Source: Elymus sibiricus (lineage: Eukaryota > Streptophyta > Magnoliopsida > Poales > Poaceae). From it: a stretch of 64,000 nucleotides of DNA. The stretch's first letter is position 1. Each line of letters begins with the position of its first letter. Location: assembly GCA_039707655.1 (NCBI GenBank), contig CM077671.1, positions 369,893,220 through 369,957,219 on the forward strand, written 5' to 3'. Below the pieces are notes generated by a model that saw only the letters and a program-made list of their open reading frames with translations, did not search any database and was not told where the DNA came from. Positions 11,323 through 22,076 of this stretch are shown here, one piece after another. The position numbers and the translations under genes were made by a program.

Positions 11323-12375
11323 GCAGTGATCTGCGCCGGCGCACCGGCGCTACGGTTCGGCCGGTCCGTCCTGCGCCGCTCGATATGAATGCGCATAACC
11401 GTCAGATCTGGACGGCAGGAGAAAAAGCGAGTGCCGCCGCCGCCACCGCCGCCGCTCGCCGGATCCCGCACGCTGGCCCATGCTGCCCTCCTGGACCACC
11501 GTTGCCCCTGCTCGCCGTCTACGCTCGCAGTCTCATCGTCGCTGGCGAAGAAAAACACCTCGCCTCGTCGCCTCTTGTGTTCCTCTTGCGTTCCCCACCG
11601 GCTCTGGTGGCGATGATCACAACTCCGATGGCGACGGTCGCCGGCCGCAACACCCGTCGGCAAGCTGCAGTGTACCTCGCCTCTGTTGCAGTCCTCGCCG
11701 CCGACGCTCGCTACATGAGCTTCCGCGAACAAAAATGGCCATCAGTCGCATCATAAAACCGATGTAGCAAAAATAACTATCGGTTGTAGCAAAAAGGAAT
11801 GGCGGTTGCAGCAAAAACGCCGCCGTCATCGTCATAGGTCGCAACTCGCCATGAATGCATGTAGCAAAAATATTTGCCGGTTGTAGCAAAAATCAACGTC
11901 GGTGGAAGCTTTTTCAAACTACGGTTGAAGCTTTTTTCCCCAGTTGAAGCTTTTCCATGGGGGTTTGAAGCTTCTTCCATTATGCCCGTTGAAGCTTTGT
12001 TCATTCACCGGTTGTAACTTTTCCTAGACTAGTTGAAGCTTTTTTTCATGTCCGTTGAAGCATCAGTGTTCGTCGTCTGCCATGCATGTAACAAAGAGTC
12101 ACCGGTGCAAGCAAATACAGGATGTGGTTGTAGCAAAAACAGGATGTAGTTATAGCAAAAAAGGATGCAGCTTGGCCAGATGCTTGCATGCCGCGTGCGG
12201 GTAGCATCTCGCCGGCGCACTTCGGCTGATACTCCGGCCAGGTGTGGTAGCAGCTCGTCGGCGCGCACTCTGTCTCGTACATCCTGCCGCGTGTGGTGCA
12301 GCTTGCTGGGCCAGGGAACGTCCCGCGCGCGTCCGGCCCAAAGTTCGGCCGGCGCGCCGGGTGCAATCGTTTACC
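11323..12375. mobile_element. MULE-type non-autonomous element with GC-rich ends, in the small gene
   Basis: A 1053-bp insert is flanked by perfect 11-bp copies CAGGAAGAAGG (11312-11322 and 12376-12386). The ends pair as inverted repeats: GATCTGCGCCGGCGCACCGG on the left and GATTGCACCCGGCGCGCCGG read inward from the right. The middle (11760-12160) holds many GTAGCAAAAA and GTTGAAGCTTTT words. The open frame 11013-11756 is a chance fusion of gene codons with element sequence and should not be called as a protein. Confidence 0.78.
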
Positions 12376-12391
12376 CAGGAAGAAGGAATAG

Positions 12392-12979
12392 ACGAGGAGA
12401 GATGAGAGGGGAGAGGGACCGACTGTCTTGTAATTCAAGTGATTGCTAGGGGGTAGCCTGTAGACCGTAGTTCGAGCTTATAGTTCTCTCCTTCCTCTCG
12501 CCGGGACGAATCGCTATCACTGTCGATCTTGCTGTAATACCTTCATCTTTGCAATAAGACTTACTTGTTGGCTGGAGCTAAATCCATCCATGGTGGCTTT
12601 AGAATTCTTAACTGAATTGATTTTGTTCTACAGTTGCTAGCTGGCTAGGCTGTACCTCGGCCGATCGACCGATGGGCGGCCTTTGCAGATGGATGGTCTC
12701 CCCGGCGGAGAGGATCAGATCAGCTCTGGTCAAGGATTCGGCTTGGTAACTCACGACTCTGCGGTTGATCAATGCCTTCGTACATGCAATTTTTGCATCC
12801 CTATCACATGGCGAGCTGCGATTCGCTGAAAGATCAATCGATCGACTCGTGAAATTTGATGTTTTGTTTATCGGATTTGGACAGCGACAAGGTGCACTAT
12901 TGTCTGCGCTTGTTTGGGAGTCCTATTTCTAGCAGAAATGATTGCTCTGCGTATGGTAGAACTGTTGATCAGTAGATAT
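12392..12979 (+). other. 3' UTR and downstream flank of the broken small gene
   Basis: This sequence follows directly after the gene's restored stop codon. It has no recognisable repeat and includes a possible polyadenylation region (AATAAGAC near 12554). It continues past the CACTA insertion at 23909-23957, since the CACTA is bracketed by TAT on both sides. Confidence 0.45.
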
Positions 12980-12999
12980 CACCACTAGAGAAAAGTCTA

Positions 13000-13140
13000 G
13001 TAGTAGCGCGAGTTTTTCCAGTATCAATAGGCCCGCGCTACTGGTATTAAACGTATCAGTAGCGCAGTTTCGAGCACGCGTTACTGCTAACTATTAGCAG
13101 TAAGGTTTTGTTCCACTCGCTACTACAAATCGCGTGTATT
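13000..13140. repeat. Left subterminal repeats of CACTA 2
   Basis: AGTAGCGCG, GCGCTACTG, CAGTAGCGCA and GTTACTGCTAA recur in both orientations. They match the repeats at the right end (23540-23900), which supports these two ends belonging to one element. Confidence 0.75.
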
Positions 13141-13213
13141 TTTTTAATTGTATTTACACACGGTTATAAATATTAATATACAATATCAATAATAATTGTG
13201 CAAGAAATAACAT

Positions 13214-13380
13214 TTAGATTAAAGTGGATGGGTGCAAGTGATCAAGTTGAATTTAAAGCAAAATATGATGTTACGACGGCACACAAGTGTCGAATGAGAT
13301 TCGACACTTGTGTGCCATCGTAACATCATATTTTTCTACTAACCCAACTTAATCACTTGCACCCATCCACTTTAATCTAA
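13214..13380. repeat. Near-perfect hairpin (82-bp arms, 3-nt loop)
   Basis: The arm 13214-13295 is complementary to 13299-13380 with about 8 mismatches in 82 positions, separated by three bases. It starts TTAGATTAAAGTGGATGGG and ends with the complement. A transcript would fold into a single long stem. It may be a MITE inside CACTA 2 or a small-RNA source; the sequence alone does not decide. Confidence 0.85.
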
Positions 13381-13405
13381 TCTATGTCATCTAATAACTC
13401 ATCAT

Positions 13406-13992
13406 TGATACGTCTCCAACGTATCTATAATTTTTGATTGTTCCATGCTGATATATTATCATTCTAGGATACTTTTTGGGTCATTATTCACCAATTTATA
13501 ATATTTTTGAGAACTAACCTATTAACCCAGTGCCCAGTGCCAGTTGCTGTTTTCTGCGTGTTTTTTGCTTTTCAAGTTTACTGTACCAAACGAAGTCCAA
13601 TTGCCACAAAACTTTTTGATGTTTTTTTCTGAACTATATGAAGATCTAGAAGCTTCGGAAGGAAGCTAGGAGGTGCACGAGGGCCGCACCACACTTCAGG
13701 GTGCGCCCTGGGGGGTGCGCCCTGATATGTGGTGGCTCCCTCGGGCGCCTCCCGACGTCCCTCTTCGGCCTATAAATTTTCGAAAATTTTAAAAACCCTG
13801 GAGGCAGTCTCGAAACTCTTTTTCCGCCGCCGCAACTCTCTGTTCCGTCGTGAGGCCATCTGGAGCTCCGTTCCGGCACCCTACCGGAGGGGGGATCGAT
13901 CACGGAGGGCCTCTTCATCAACCTCGCCACCCTCATGATGATGTGTGAGTAGTTCACCACAGACCCACGGGTCCATAGCTAGTACCTAGATG

Positions 13993-14028
<36 letters not shown>

Positions 14029-14991
14029 GATCTTCAATACAATGATCATCGCATCTTCGCTTTGATCAATCCGATGTAATCCTATTGTGTGGTGTGTTTG
14101 TTGGGATCCGATGAATTGTGGATTTATGTTCAGATTATTCATGAAAAGTATTTGAGATGCCTCTGTATTATATTATCTCTTAAGTACATGATCATTATAG
14201 CTTCGTAATGCTCTCCGATCTATTGATATGCTTTGGCCAAGTAGATTGATATTTCATCGGTGGGAGTGGTCCGTTGTGGTAGGTTCAACCTGGCGAGTTT
14301 CTATATCCCAGTGACAAAGTAGGGGACAAGATGCGTCTTTGTGTTGTTGCTACTAAGGATAAAACGATGGGGTTCATTCATATTGTTGGAGTTGACTTTG
14401 TCTACATCATGTCATCGTTCTCCAAGCATTACTTTGTTTTACTTAATATTCTAGATGCATGCTGGATAGCGGTAGATGAGTGGAGTAATAGTAATAGGTG
14501 CAGGCAGGAGTCGGCCTATTTGCTTATGGACGTGATGACTATATATACATGATGATTGCCGTGAAAATCGCATAACTAATCGCTTTTCTATCAATTGCCC
14601 AACAATAATTTGTTTACCCACCGTATGCTGCCTACATGAGAGTTGTCACTAGAGAACACTATGGCCCCCGGGTCTATTCACTTATATATTTGCAAATGCT
14701 ATTATTACCTCGCAGCCTTTATTTACTTTTCATTAATTTTCTTTTATCAACAATTATCTACACAACTCATTTGCTTGGAAATAACGAGATCAAGGGGATT
14801 GACAACCCTCTTGCCCGCGTTGGGTGCAAGTCGTTTGTTCATTTGTGTGCAGCCGCTGAAGACGGTTGAGGATTGATATTCCTATTGGTTTGATAAACCT
14901 TGGTTTCATAACTGAGGGAAATCCTTATCCAATTTGTGCTGCAATTACCCGTTCCTCTTCATGGAAAACCCAACGCAGATCACAAGTATCA
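13406..14991 (+). repeat. 5' LTR of the Athila-type element
   Basis: Starts TGATACGTCTCCAACG and ends CACAAGTATCA (1586 bp). It contains a TATA-like CCTATAAATTTT at about 13768 and a (TC)n microsatellite near 13998-14026. Confidence 0.92.
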
Positions 14992-15002
14992 GGAAGGATT
15001 TC

Positions 15003-15019
15003 TGGCGCCGTTGCCGGGG
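15003..15019 (+). other. Primer binding site, tRNA-Asp type
   Basis: TGGCGCCGTTGCCGGGG, 11 bp after the 5' LTR, is complementary to the 3' end of plant tRNA-Asp. This is the usual primer of Athila-type elements and primes minus-strand DNA synthesis. Confidence 0.9.
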
Positions 15020-15167
15020 AATATCATCATCAACTATCAAGTAACTTCACACAAATTTTCATTCACTTGTTCTTCTTTTTATTTTTTGTTATATTTAGCT
15101 TGTCTCATAAAAATCAAAACTACAAAAATATTTATTCTTGCTTGTTACTTTGCTTGTTCGGTCACCA

Positions 15168-16297
15168 TGTCTCAAGGTAGATTCCACAATATCACTTTTT
15201 ACCAAAGAATGTCGTCAATAGAGAATTCTATGAAAACTTTCATGACTTCACAATATGATCATAATAGATCCTTCGCCTATGAAATTAAGGAACATTCAAC
15301 GTTGCTTGACACTATTAGTAAGCAACTCGATGAGGTTCATAAGGAAATATCTAATCTCCAATCACAATTTGCTCAAACCGAAGAGTTGTTAGGAAAGATC
15401 TCCGATAAGCAAACCACTCTAGTTAATAGGATGGACGCTAAACCGGAATATCTACGCAACCGGAATCATGATGAAGTTCTTAAAATGATCTTTATTTACA
15501 TCTCTGAATATAAATGATAAAGGGACTGGAGATGAGTCAACATTAATTGAGGAGCATTCCGTTTGCTTGGAGAGTGATGATTTTGATGCTAAAACTAAAA
15601 AATGTGGGTTTGGAGAGGTCAAAACTTTAACTAGTGATGTGCCCACTATCTTGGATTACAAGGACTTTAATTATGATAATTGCTCTTTAGTAGAATGTAT
15701 TTCCTTGTTCCAATCCGTTATTAGCTCACCCAATGCTTATGAACAAAACAAAGCTTTTACCGAACATATAGTAGAAGCTATGATAAAAGCTTATGATGAG
15801 AAACTTGAGCTTAAAGTTTCTATTCCTAGAAAATTGCATGATGAGTGGGAACCTAACATCAAGATTAAGATCAATAAATATGAATTCAATGCTTTGTGTG
15901 ACCTTGGTGATAGTGTTTCAAATATTCCTAAAACTCTTTGTTATGTGCTCGGTCTCACTAATATTGAAGATTGTTCCTCAACTTGCATCTTGCGGATTCT
16001 ACCATCAAGAAACCTTTAGGTAGAATTAATGATGTGCTTACTATTGTAAATAAAAATTATGTGCCTTTAGATTACAATGTGCTTGATATTGATTGCAATC
16101 CTTCTTGTCCCACAATACTTGGTAGACCTTTCTTACGAACTATAGGTGCAATCATTGACATGAAAGAGGGAAACATAAGATTCCAATTCCCATTAAAGAA
16201 AGGGATGGAACACTTCCCTAGGAAGAAAATTAAACCACATTATGAATCAATTATGAGAGCTACTTATGGGTGGAGTGTCAAAGATGACAATACTTGA
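15168..16297 (+). pseudogene. Gag-like and aspartic protease remnant
   Basis: The first frame (15168-15517) starts MSQGRFHNITFYQRMSS and encodes a heptad-rich, probably coiled-coil protein (SKQLDEVHKEISNLQSQF). It shifts frame near 15510. The second frame (about 15515-16018) carries the protease motif CDLGDSVSNIP at about 15897-15930. A second shift near 15975 leads to ADSTIKKPLGRINDVL and ILGRPFLRTIGAIIDM, the flap and C-terminal part of Athila-type proteases. The coding region stops at 16297 (KDDNT) without RT. At least two frameshifts make it non-functional. Confidence 0.82.
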
Positions 16298-19125
16298 AAC
16301 TATTGCCTAGCTAGGGGCATAAAATGATAGCGCTTGTTGGGAGGCAACCCAATAGTTATCTTTAATTTTTTTTCTTATAACTTTCTGTTTATTTTTAATA
16401 GCATGATTATGTCCTATGTAATGATTATGTTTTTGTGTTTAAATTATTGTTTGTGCCAAGTAAAGCCTTTGGGATGACCACAAGATGAGTAGAATTGATG
16501 TTGAAACAAAACAGAAACTTTTGACTCCATTACAGGAATTTTCATTTTGTATTGGAGCGTGATAATGATCTGAAATTTTTACACAGTGTTGCTACACAAA
16601 TGTTCGAGGTTGTAGAACTGTTTCAGAATTTTTATAGTTACCGAAGTATAGGGTCTCTACAGATTGCTACAAACTGTTATGTTTTATACAGATTCTGTTT
16701 TTGCTTGCATAGCTTCTTATTTTGATTAAACTATGGATTGTATCGGGGGGTCTAAGCCATGTAGAAGTTAGAATACAATACCTATTATGCATTTATGAAA
16801 TTTGAATCAATTTATAACAGTACCTATAGTATGCAATATGTTTCTTATACTAACGGATCTCACGGAGTTTTGTTGAGTTTTGTGTGATTGAAGTTTTCAA
16901 GTTTTGGGTGTTGTCACGATGGACCACGGAATAACTAGTAGCAAGATCCTAAGCTTGGGGATTCCCAAGGCACCCCAAGGTAATATTTTAAAGGAGACTA
17001 AAGCGTCTAAGCTTGGGGATGCCCCGGAAGGCATCCCCTCTTTCGTCAATCCATCGGTATGTCACTTAAAGCTATATTTTTATTCATCACATGATATGAG
17101 TTTTGCTTGGAGCGTCGTTTGCTTTTGTTTGCTTTTACTTTCAGTTTGCGACAATCATTGTTTGCTGGACACACCTATTTAAGAGTGACACGCCTTCATC
17201 ATAATTTGATAGAATACTCTATGTGCTTCACTTATATCTTTTGAGCTTAGCAGTTGCTCTAGTACTTCACTTATATCTTTTTGAGCACGGTGGCGTGTAG
17301 ATTTTATAGAAATGATTTCACTCTCTTTCTTCACTTATATTTGTTTCAGAGTTAATAAATAGTGACGGTAATTTGCATGGGTCATACAGACTAGTCCAAA
17401 AATATTAGTTATTCAAAGAGTGATAATCAAAACCATCATGTAGCACATATAGAGAAATTATGGGTTAATGATATTGATGTAGTAATATGAAATAGGTGTG
17501 AGTTCATAATTGTTAAACCGTAGGAGTGTCGATATTAAGAGGACTTGGCCTTTTTGTTCATCTAAAAATTAAAGAGGCATGGTGATGACGTGTGAGCATT
17601 TCTATTCCTCGTTGAAATCCTAGTGTTGTTTCGGGTCGGAAGCGCGCGATGGTTAACTCCTACCAACCTCTTCCCTTGGGGCATGCGATTAGTACTTAGA
17701 TTTATGATAAACTAATAAAACATTGCAATAAGTATATGAGTTCTTTATGACTAATGTGAAACCATGGACATACGCAATCTCACCTTTTCATAATTTGTTA
17801 GCCTCTTTGGTAGCGTGCATAGCCCGTTCTCACCTTGAGGATCGGTGCAACTTCCGCTGGTGCATCCAAACCCCGTGACATGATATGCTCTGTTGCACAT
17901 AAGCCTCATTATATCTTCCTCAAAATAGCCACCATACCTACCTATCATGACATTTCCATAGCCATTCCGAGATATATTGCAATGCAACTTCCACCGTCAC
18001 TTCATACGACGTGTACCTTCATTGTCATATTGCTTTGCATGATCCTAAGATAGCTAGCATGATATTTACATGGCTTGTCCGTTTTTTTGATATCTTTTGC
18101 TATGCTAGATCATTGCACATCCCGGTACACTACTAGAGGCATTCATACAGAGTCATATATTCATATCAGTTCTCCATGTTGAGTTGTAAGTAAATAAATG
18201 TGTGATCATCATCATTATTAGAGCATTGTCCCAGTGAGGAAAGAATGATGGAGACAATGATTCTCCCATAAGTCGAGGTGAGACCCCGGACGAAAATAAA
18301 GATGGGGGAGGTCAAATGAGCCGACCATCCATTCAAAAAAATGAGAGAAAATGAGAGAAGGGACTTTGCTACTATCCTTTACCACACTTGTGCCTCAAAG
18401 TGGCACCATGTTCCTCATGTAGAGAGTCTCATGATATATCACTTTCATATGCTAGTGGGAATTACCTATTCATTATCACAAACTTGGCTTGTATATTCCT
18501 ATAACGGGCTTCCTCAAATGCCCGAGGTCTTCATGAGCAAGCTAGTTGGATGCACACCCCACTTAGCTTCATTCGAGCTTTCATACACTTATAGCTCTAG
18601 TGCATCATTGCATGGAAATTACTACTCCTTGCATTGACATCTATCGATGGGCATCTCAATAGCCCGTTGATACGCCTAGTTGATGTGATACTATCTTATC
18701 CACTTCCTACCCCTCTGATATCTACCACCATATTCTATTCCACCTAAATGCTATGTCCAATGGCTCACGCTCATGTATTGCGTGACGAATAAAAAGTTGA
18801 TGCATATTGACAAAGTACGAACCAATTGCCTGACTTGGACACCGTGGTGCTTAACATTTGTATTAATGTGGTGAAGATGGAGCCATGCCTTGCTAATACA
18901 ATAAGATGAATGGGGGGTAAACATTTCTTAAGGATCGTATAATTTTGGGAATTAACAATTCTGTTTCTTACACTTTGAATATTGTTGTGTTAATATTTGT
19001 TGATTCATCTTTTGTCAATGAGCATACATGCACAAGATTACATAGTGGATAGCATGTCACATCAAAAATTCTATTTTTATCGTTTACCTACTTCAGGACG
19101 AGCAGGAATTAAGCTTGGGGATGCT
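16298..19125. other. Non-coding internal region of the Athila-type element
   Basis: There is no protein domain in any frame. The segment starts with GCGCTTGTTGGGAGGCAACC, a conserved word in Triticeae Athila-type elements after the gag block, and has two AAGCTTGGGGATGCC-like polypurine tracts (about 16954 and 17010) plus the functional one at the 3' LTR. Duplicated polypurine tracts suggest internal rearrangement where the pol region once was. Confidence 0.6.
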
Positions 19126-19710
19126 TGATACGTCTCCAACGTATCTATAATTTTTGATTGTTCCATGCTGATATATTATCATTCTAGGATACTTTTCGGG
19201 TCATTATTCACCAATTTATAATATTTTTGAGAACTAACCTATTGACCCAGTGCCCAGTGCCAGTTGTTGTTTTCTGCGTGTTTTTTGCTTTCCACGTTTA
19301 CTGTACCAAACAAAGTCCAATTGCCACGAAACTTTTTGATGATTTTTTTGGACTATATGAAGACCTAAAAGCTTCGGAAGGAAGCCAGGAGGTGCACGAG
19401 GGCCACACCACACATTAGGGCGCACCCTGGGGGCGCGCTCTGATATGTGGTGGCCCCCTCGGGTGCCTCCCGATGTCCCTCTTCGGCCTATAAATTCTCT
19501 AAAATCCTAAAAACCCTGGAGGCAGTCCCGAAACCCTTTTTCCGCCACCGCAAGTCTCTGTTCCGTCGCGAGGCCATCTGGAGCTCCGTTCCGGCACCCT
19601 GCCGGAGGGGGGATCGATCACGGAGGGCCTCTTCATCAACCTCGCCACCCTCATGATGATGTGTGAGTAGTTCACCACAGACCTACGGGTCCATAGCTAG
19701 TACCTAGATG

Positions 19711-19750
<40 letters not shown>

Positions 19751-20696
19751 GATCTTCAATACAATGATCATTGCATCTTCGCTTTGATCTATCCGATGTA
19801 ATGCTATTGTGTGGTGTGTTTGTTGGGATCCGATGAATTGTGGGTTTATGATTATTCATGAAAAGTATTTGAGATGCCTCTGAATTATATTATCTCTTAA
19901 GTGCATGCCCATTATAGCTTCGTAATGCTCTCCGATCTATTGATATGCTTTGGCCAAGTAGATTGATATTTCATCGGTGGGAGTGGTGCCTTGTGGTAGG
20001 TTCAACCTGGCGAGTTTCTATATCACAGTGACAAAGTAGGGGACAAGATGCGTCTTTGTGTTGTTGCTATTAAGGATAAAACGATGGGGTTCAGTCATAT
20101 TCTTGGAGTTGACTTTGTCTACATCATGTCATCGTTCTCCAAGCATTACTGTATTTTACTTAATACTCTAGATGCATGCTGGATAGTGGTCGATGAGTGG
20201 AGTAATAGTAATAGGTGCAGGCAGGAGTCGGCCTATTTGCTTATGGACATGATGCCTATATATACATGATCATTGCCGTGAAAATCGCATAACTATCCGC
20301 TTTTCTATCAATTGCCCAACAGTAATTTGTTTACCACCGTATGCTGCCTACGTGAGAGATGCCACTAGAGAACACTATGGCCCACTTATATATTTGCAAA
20401 CGCTATTATTACCTCGCTGCCTTTATTTACTTTTTATTTATTTTGCTTTTATCAACAATTATCTACACAACTCATTTGCTTGCAAATAACGAGATCAAGG
20501 GGATTGACAGCCCTCTTGCCCGCGTTGGTTGCAAGTCGTTTGTTCATTTGTGTGCATCCGCTGAAGACGGTTGAGGATTGATATTCCTATTGGTTCGATA
20601 AACCTTGGTTTCATAAATGAGGGAAATACTTATCCGCTTTGTGCTGTAATTACCCATTCCTCTTCACGGAAAACCCAACGCAGATCACAAGTATCA
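19126..20696 (+). repeat. 3' LTR of the Athila-type element
   Basis: 1571 bp, collinear with the 5' LTR but with scattered substitutions and small indels (for example it lacks GTTCA near 19845 and a block near 20383). The divergence indicates an old insertion. It has a TATA-like CCTATAAATTCT at about 19488 and a longer (TC)n at about 19714-19746. Confidence 0.92.
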
Positions 20697-20840
20697 ATCA
20701 TCCTTAGTCACATAACAACTTATCATCATCTTAATCATCTAACAACTCATGACAAGTTAACCATTACTACACAATGTCATAAATTAGAAAAGGTCATCTC
20801 TCTTAGTTAGCACATACTATACTCTCGTAGGTAGAACCTA

Positions 20841-22076
20841 CTACTCTCTCCTAGGTAAAATAGCATAAAACAGATAAGCTTCTCCCACTCCATTGAGAAG
20901 AATAGAGATCCACCTATCTCCGACAGGTGGCCTGCGCAAATCCTTCGCGTCTCCGCCAAGTGGTTGTCTGTGGTCTTTCATTATTTTGCTAAATCCTTTG
21001 AGTTTCAGGCTTTCATCCCTTCTAGAAACCAAGTATGCATTGCGGAAACATGTAGGAAACCGTGGCCTTAAGCTAATAACATTCAAATGACCTTCTAAAA
21101 CATCAGTTCAGGCACAACCTCTCACGGGAATTTCTGTTGAAGAACGTAACAATAACATAGTTAGCAATCTAGTTTTTCTTAAGAAAAATTTATGTATGCA
21201 AAAGATGGACTAATTAATGACACAATAGCAAAACATAATCTTACAATGCTATCTACATGAAAGTTACCATGGTTCAACTCGTGCACTAGTGGCACGTATT
21301 CAGAATAACTTTCGCCAATATCTTCATAATTGATCTTAAAATTATCAACATCATCAATAAAAGAGATCGGATGATTCTTCTCCAACCAAGTTAGATCGGA
21401 GCCATGACTCTAGTAGGTCCGGTCTACTATCTTTTGAGTTTTTCTTGAAGAAGAGAAATAAGCTGACAATTAAAAATAAACAAGTTAAGTAGGGATGAAA
21501 ACCAACTATTTTTAAATAAACAATATATATTACTTAACAAATATGGTTGACAAACTCACATGGAGGTAAAACTGGAAGCATATCCGCATCCACCCAAATG
21601 TCGATATTATCTTCAATATCATCTTCATGACGAATATCAAAGGTTATGTGCATATCCTCCTGAAATCCATATGCCTTGGCTAGAGCTTCCCAATTTGACC
21701 AACCAAAATGTGAGTGATTAACTGCATTGTATAGTTTAACCAAAAATGTGTGACCATGTTTAGTGCTCGGGTTAGCTCCCCTTGTCTCCATATTCTCACT
21801 TTCTTGGAAACCGAGCTTCTCCAAGACATACCGTCTTGCATGGCAGCGGATGCACTAGTCAAATTATAAAAAATAGAAATTACACATTGAAGCAAAGAAA
21901 GAAAAGTCATGATTAATTACCAAAAAATACTTGCCATCGTAGCGTACCGTAAAAACATCGAACGTCTCGTCCAGCTTGATGGTGAAGAACCTACTATTTT
22001 GCAGGTGAGGCATGTCGCACATACCCTGATCCTCGCCGAAGTACTCACACTCAGGGATCCTATCGTCGTCAGACAT
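20841..22076 (-). pseudogene. CACTA accessory gene (second ORF) with B3-like domains
   Basis: Several minus-strand exons are read. Exon 1 starts at 22076 (MSDDDRIPECEYFGED, SRFFTIKLDETFDVF) with a donor near 21937. Exon 2 begins near 21859 after an AG acceptor (CHARRYVLEKLGFQESEN, then FLVKLYNAVN, HFGWSNWEALAKAYGFQED and ITFDIRHEDDIEDN). A downstream exon at 21086-20841 contains NVISLRPRFPT, FSKIMKDHRQPLGGDAKDL and RWISILLNGVGEAYLFYAI. The pattern of a beta-rich block ending W..LA..YGFQE(G/D)M.ITF resembles a B3 DNA-binding fold, seen twice. Similar proteins are common second ORFs of Triticeae CACTA elements. The 21179-21385 stretch may be another exon or decayed. I infer a DNA-binding role at element ends. 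Intactness is uncertain. Confidence 0.65.

Larger units (their letters stand above)
10461..12391 (+). pseudogene. Small host gene (about 131 codons) split by two MULE insertions
   Basis: Three pieces, 10461-10560, 11032-11322 and 12387-12391, join in one frame when each insert and one copy of its 11-bp target duplication are ignored: 396 nt, 131 codons plus TAG. The predicted protein begins MLQPEAQQ, has a Lys-rich N-terminal patch, an Ala-rich linker, ELDVAEQLIRLKESS, an acidic run EEDEEDEV followed by QRRLKQYRLISEIYAAT, and a basic tail ending RRKNRKKE that could be a nuclear signal. I recall uncharacterised plant proteins with a similar arginine-rich YRxIxEIY motif but cannot name a function. 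As it stands, translation stops at TAG within the first insert (about 10576). Downstream sequence looks like a 3' UTR. This is the only convincing host gene remnant in the window. Confidence 0.72.
13406..20696 (+). mobile_element. Athila-type LTR retrotransposon, complete ends, non-autonomous
   Basis: A 7291-bp element is flanked by perfect 5-bp ATCAT duplications (13401-13405, 20697-20701) and nested in CACTA 2. It has two LTRs, a tRNA-Asp primer site, a gag/protease remnant and a polypurine tract before the 3' LTR (GCTTGGGGATGCT). There is no reverse transcriptase, RNase H or integrase, so it depended on another element. The LTR start is that of a common Triticeae gypsy group (Fatima/Wham-like); I do not assign the exact family name. 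Confidence 0.92.

Noticed and set aside
11013..11756. 247-codon open frame as an intact gene
   Set aside because: It begins in the edge of the foldback MITE and runs on into the GC-rich MULE at 11323. Only 11032-11322 belongs to the host gene.
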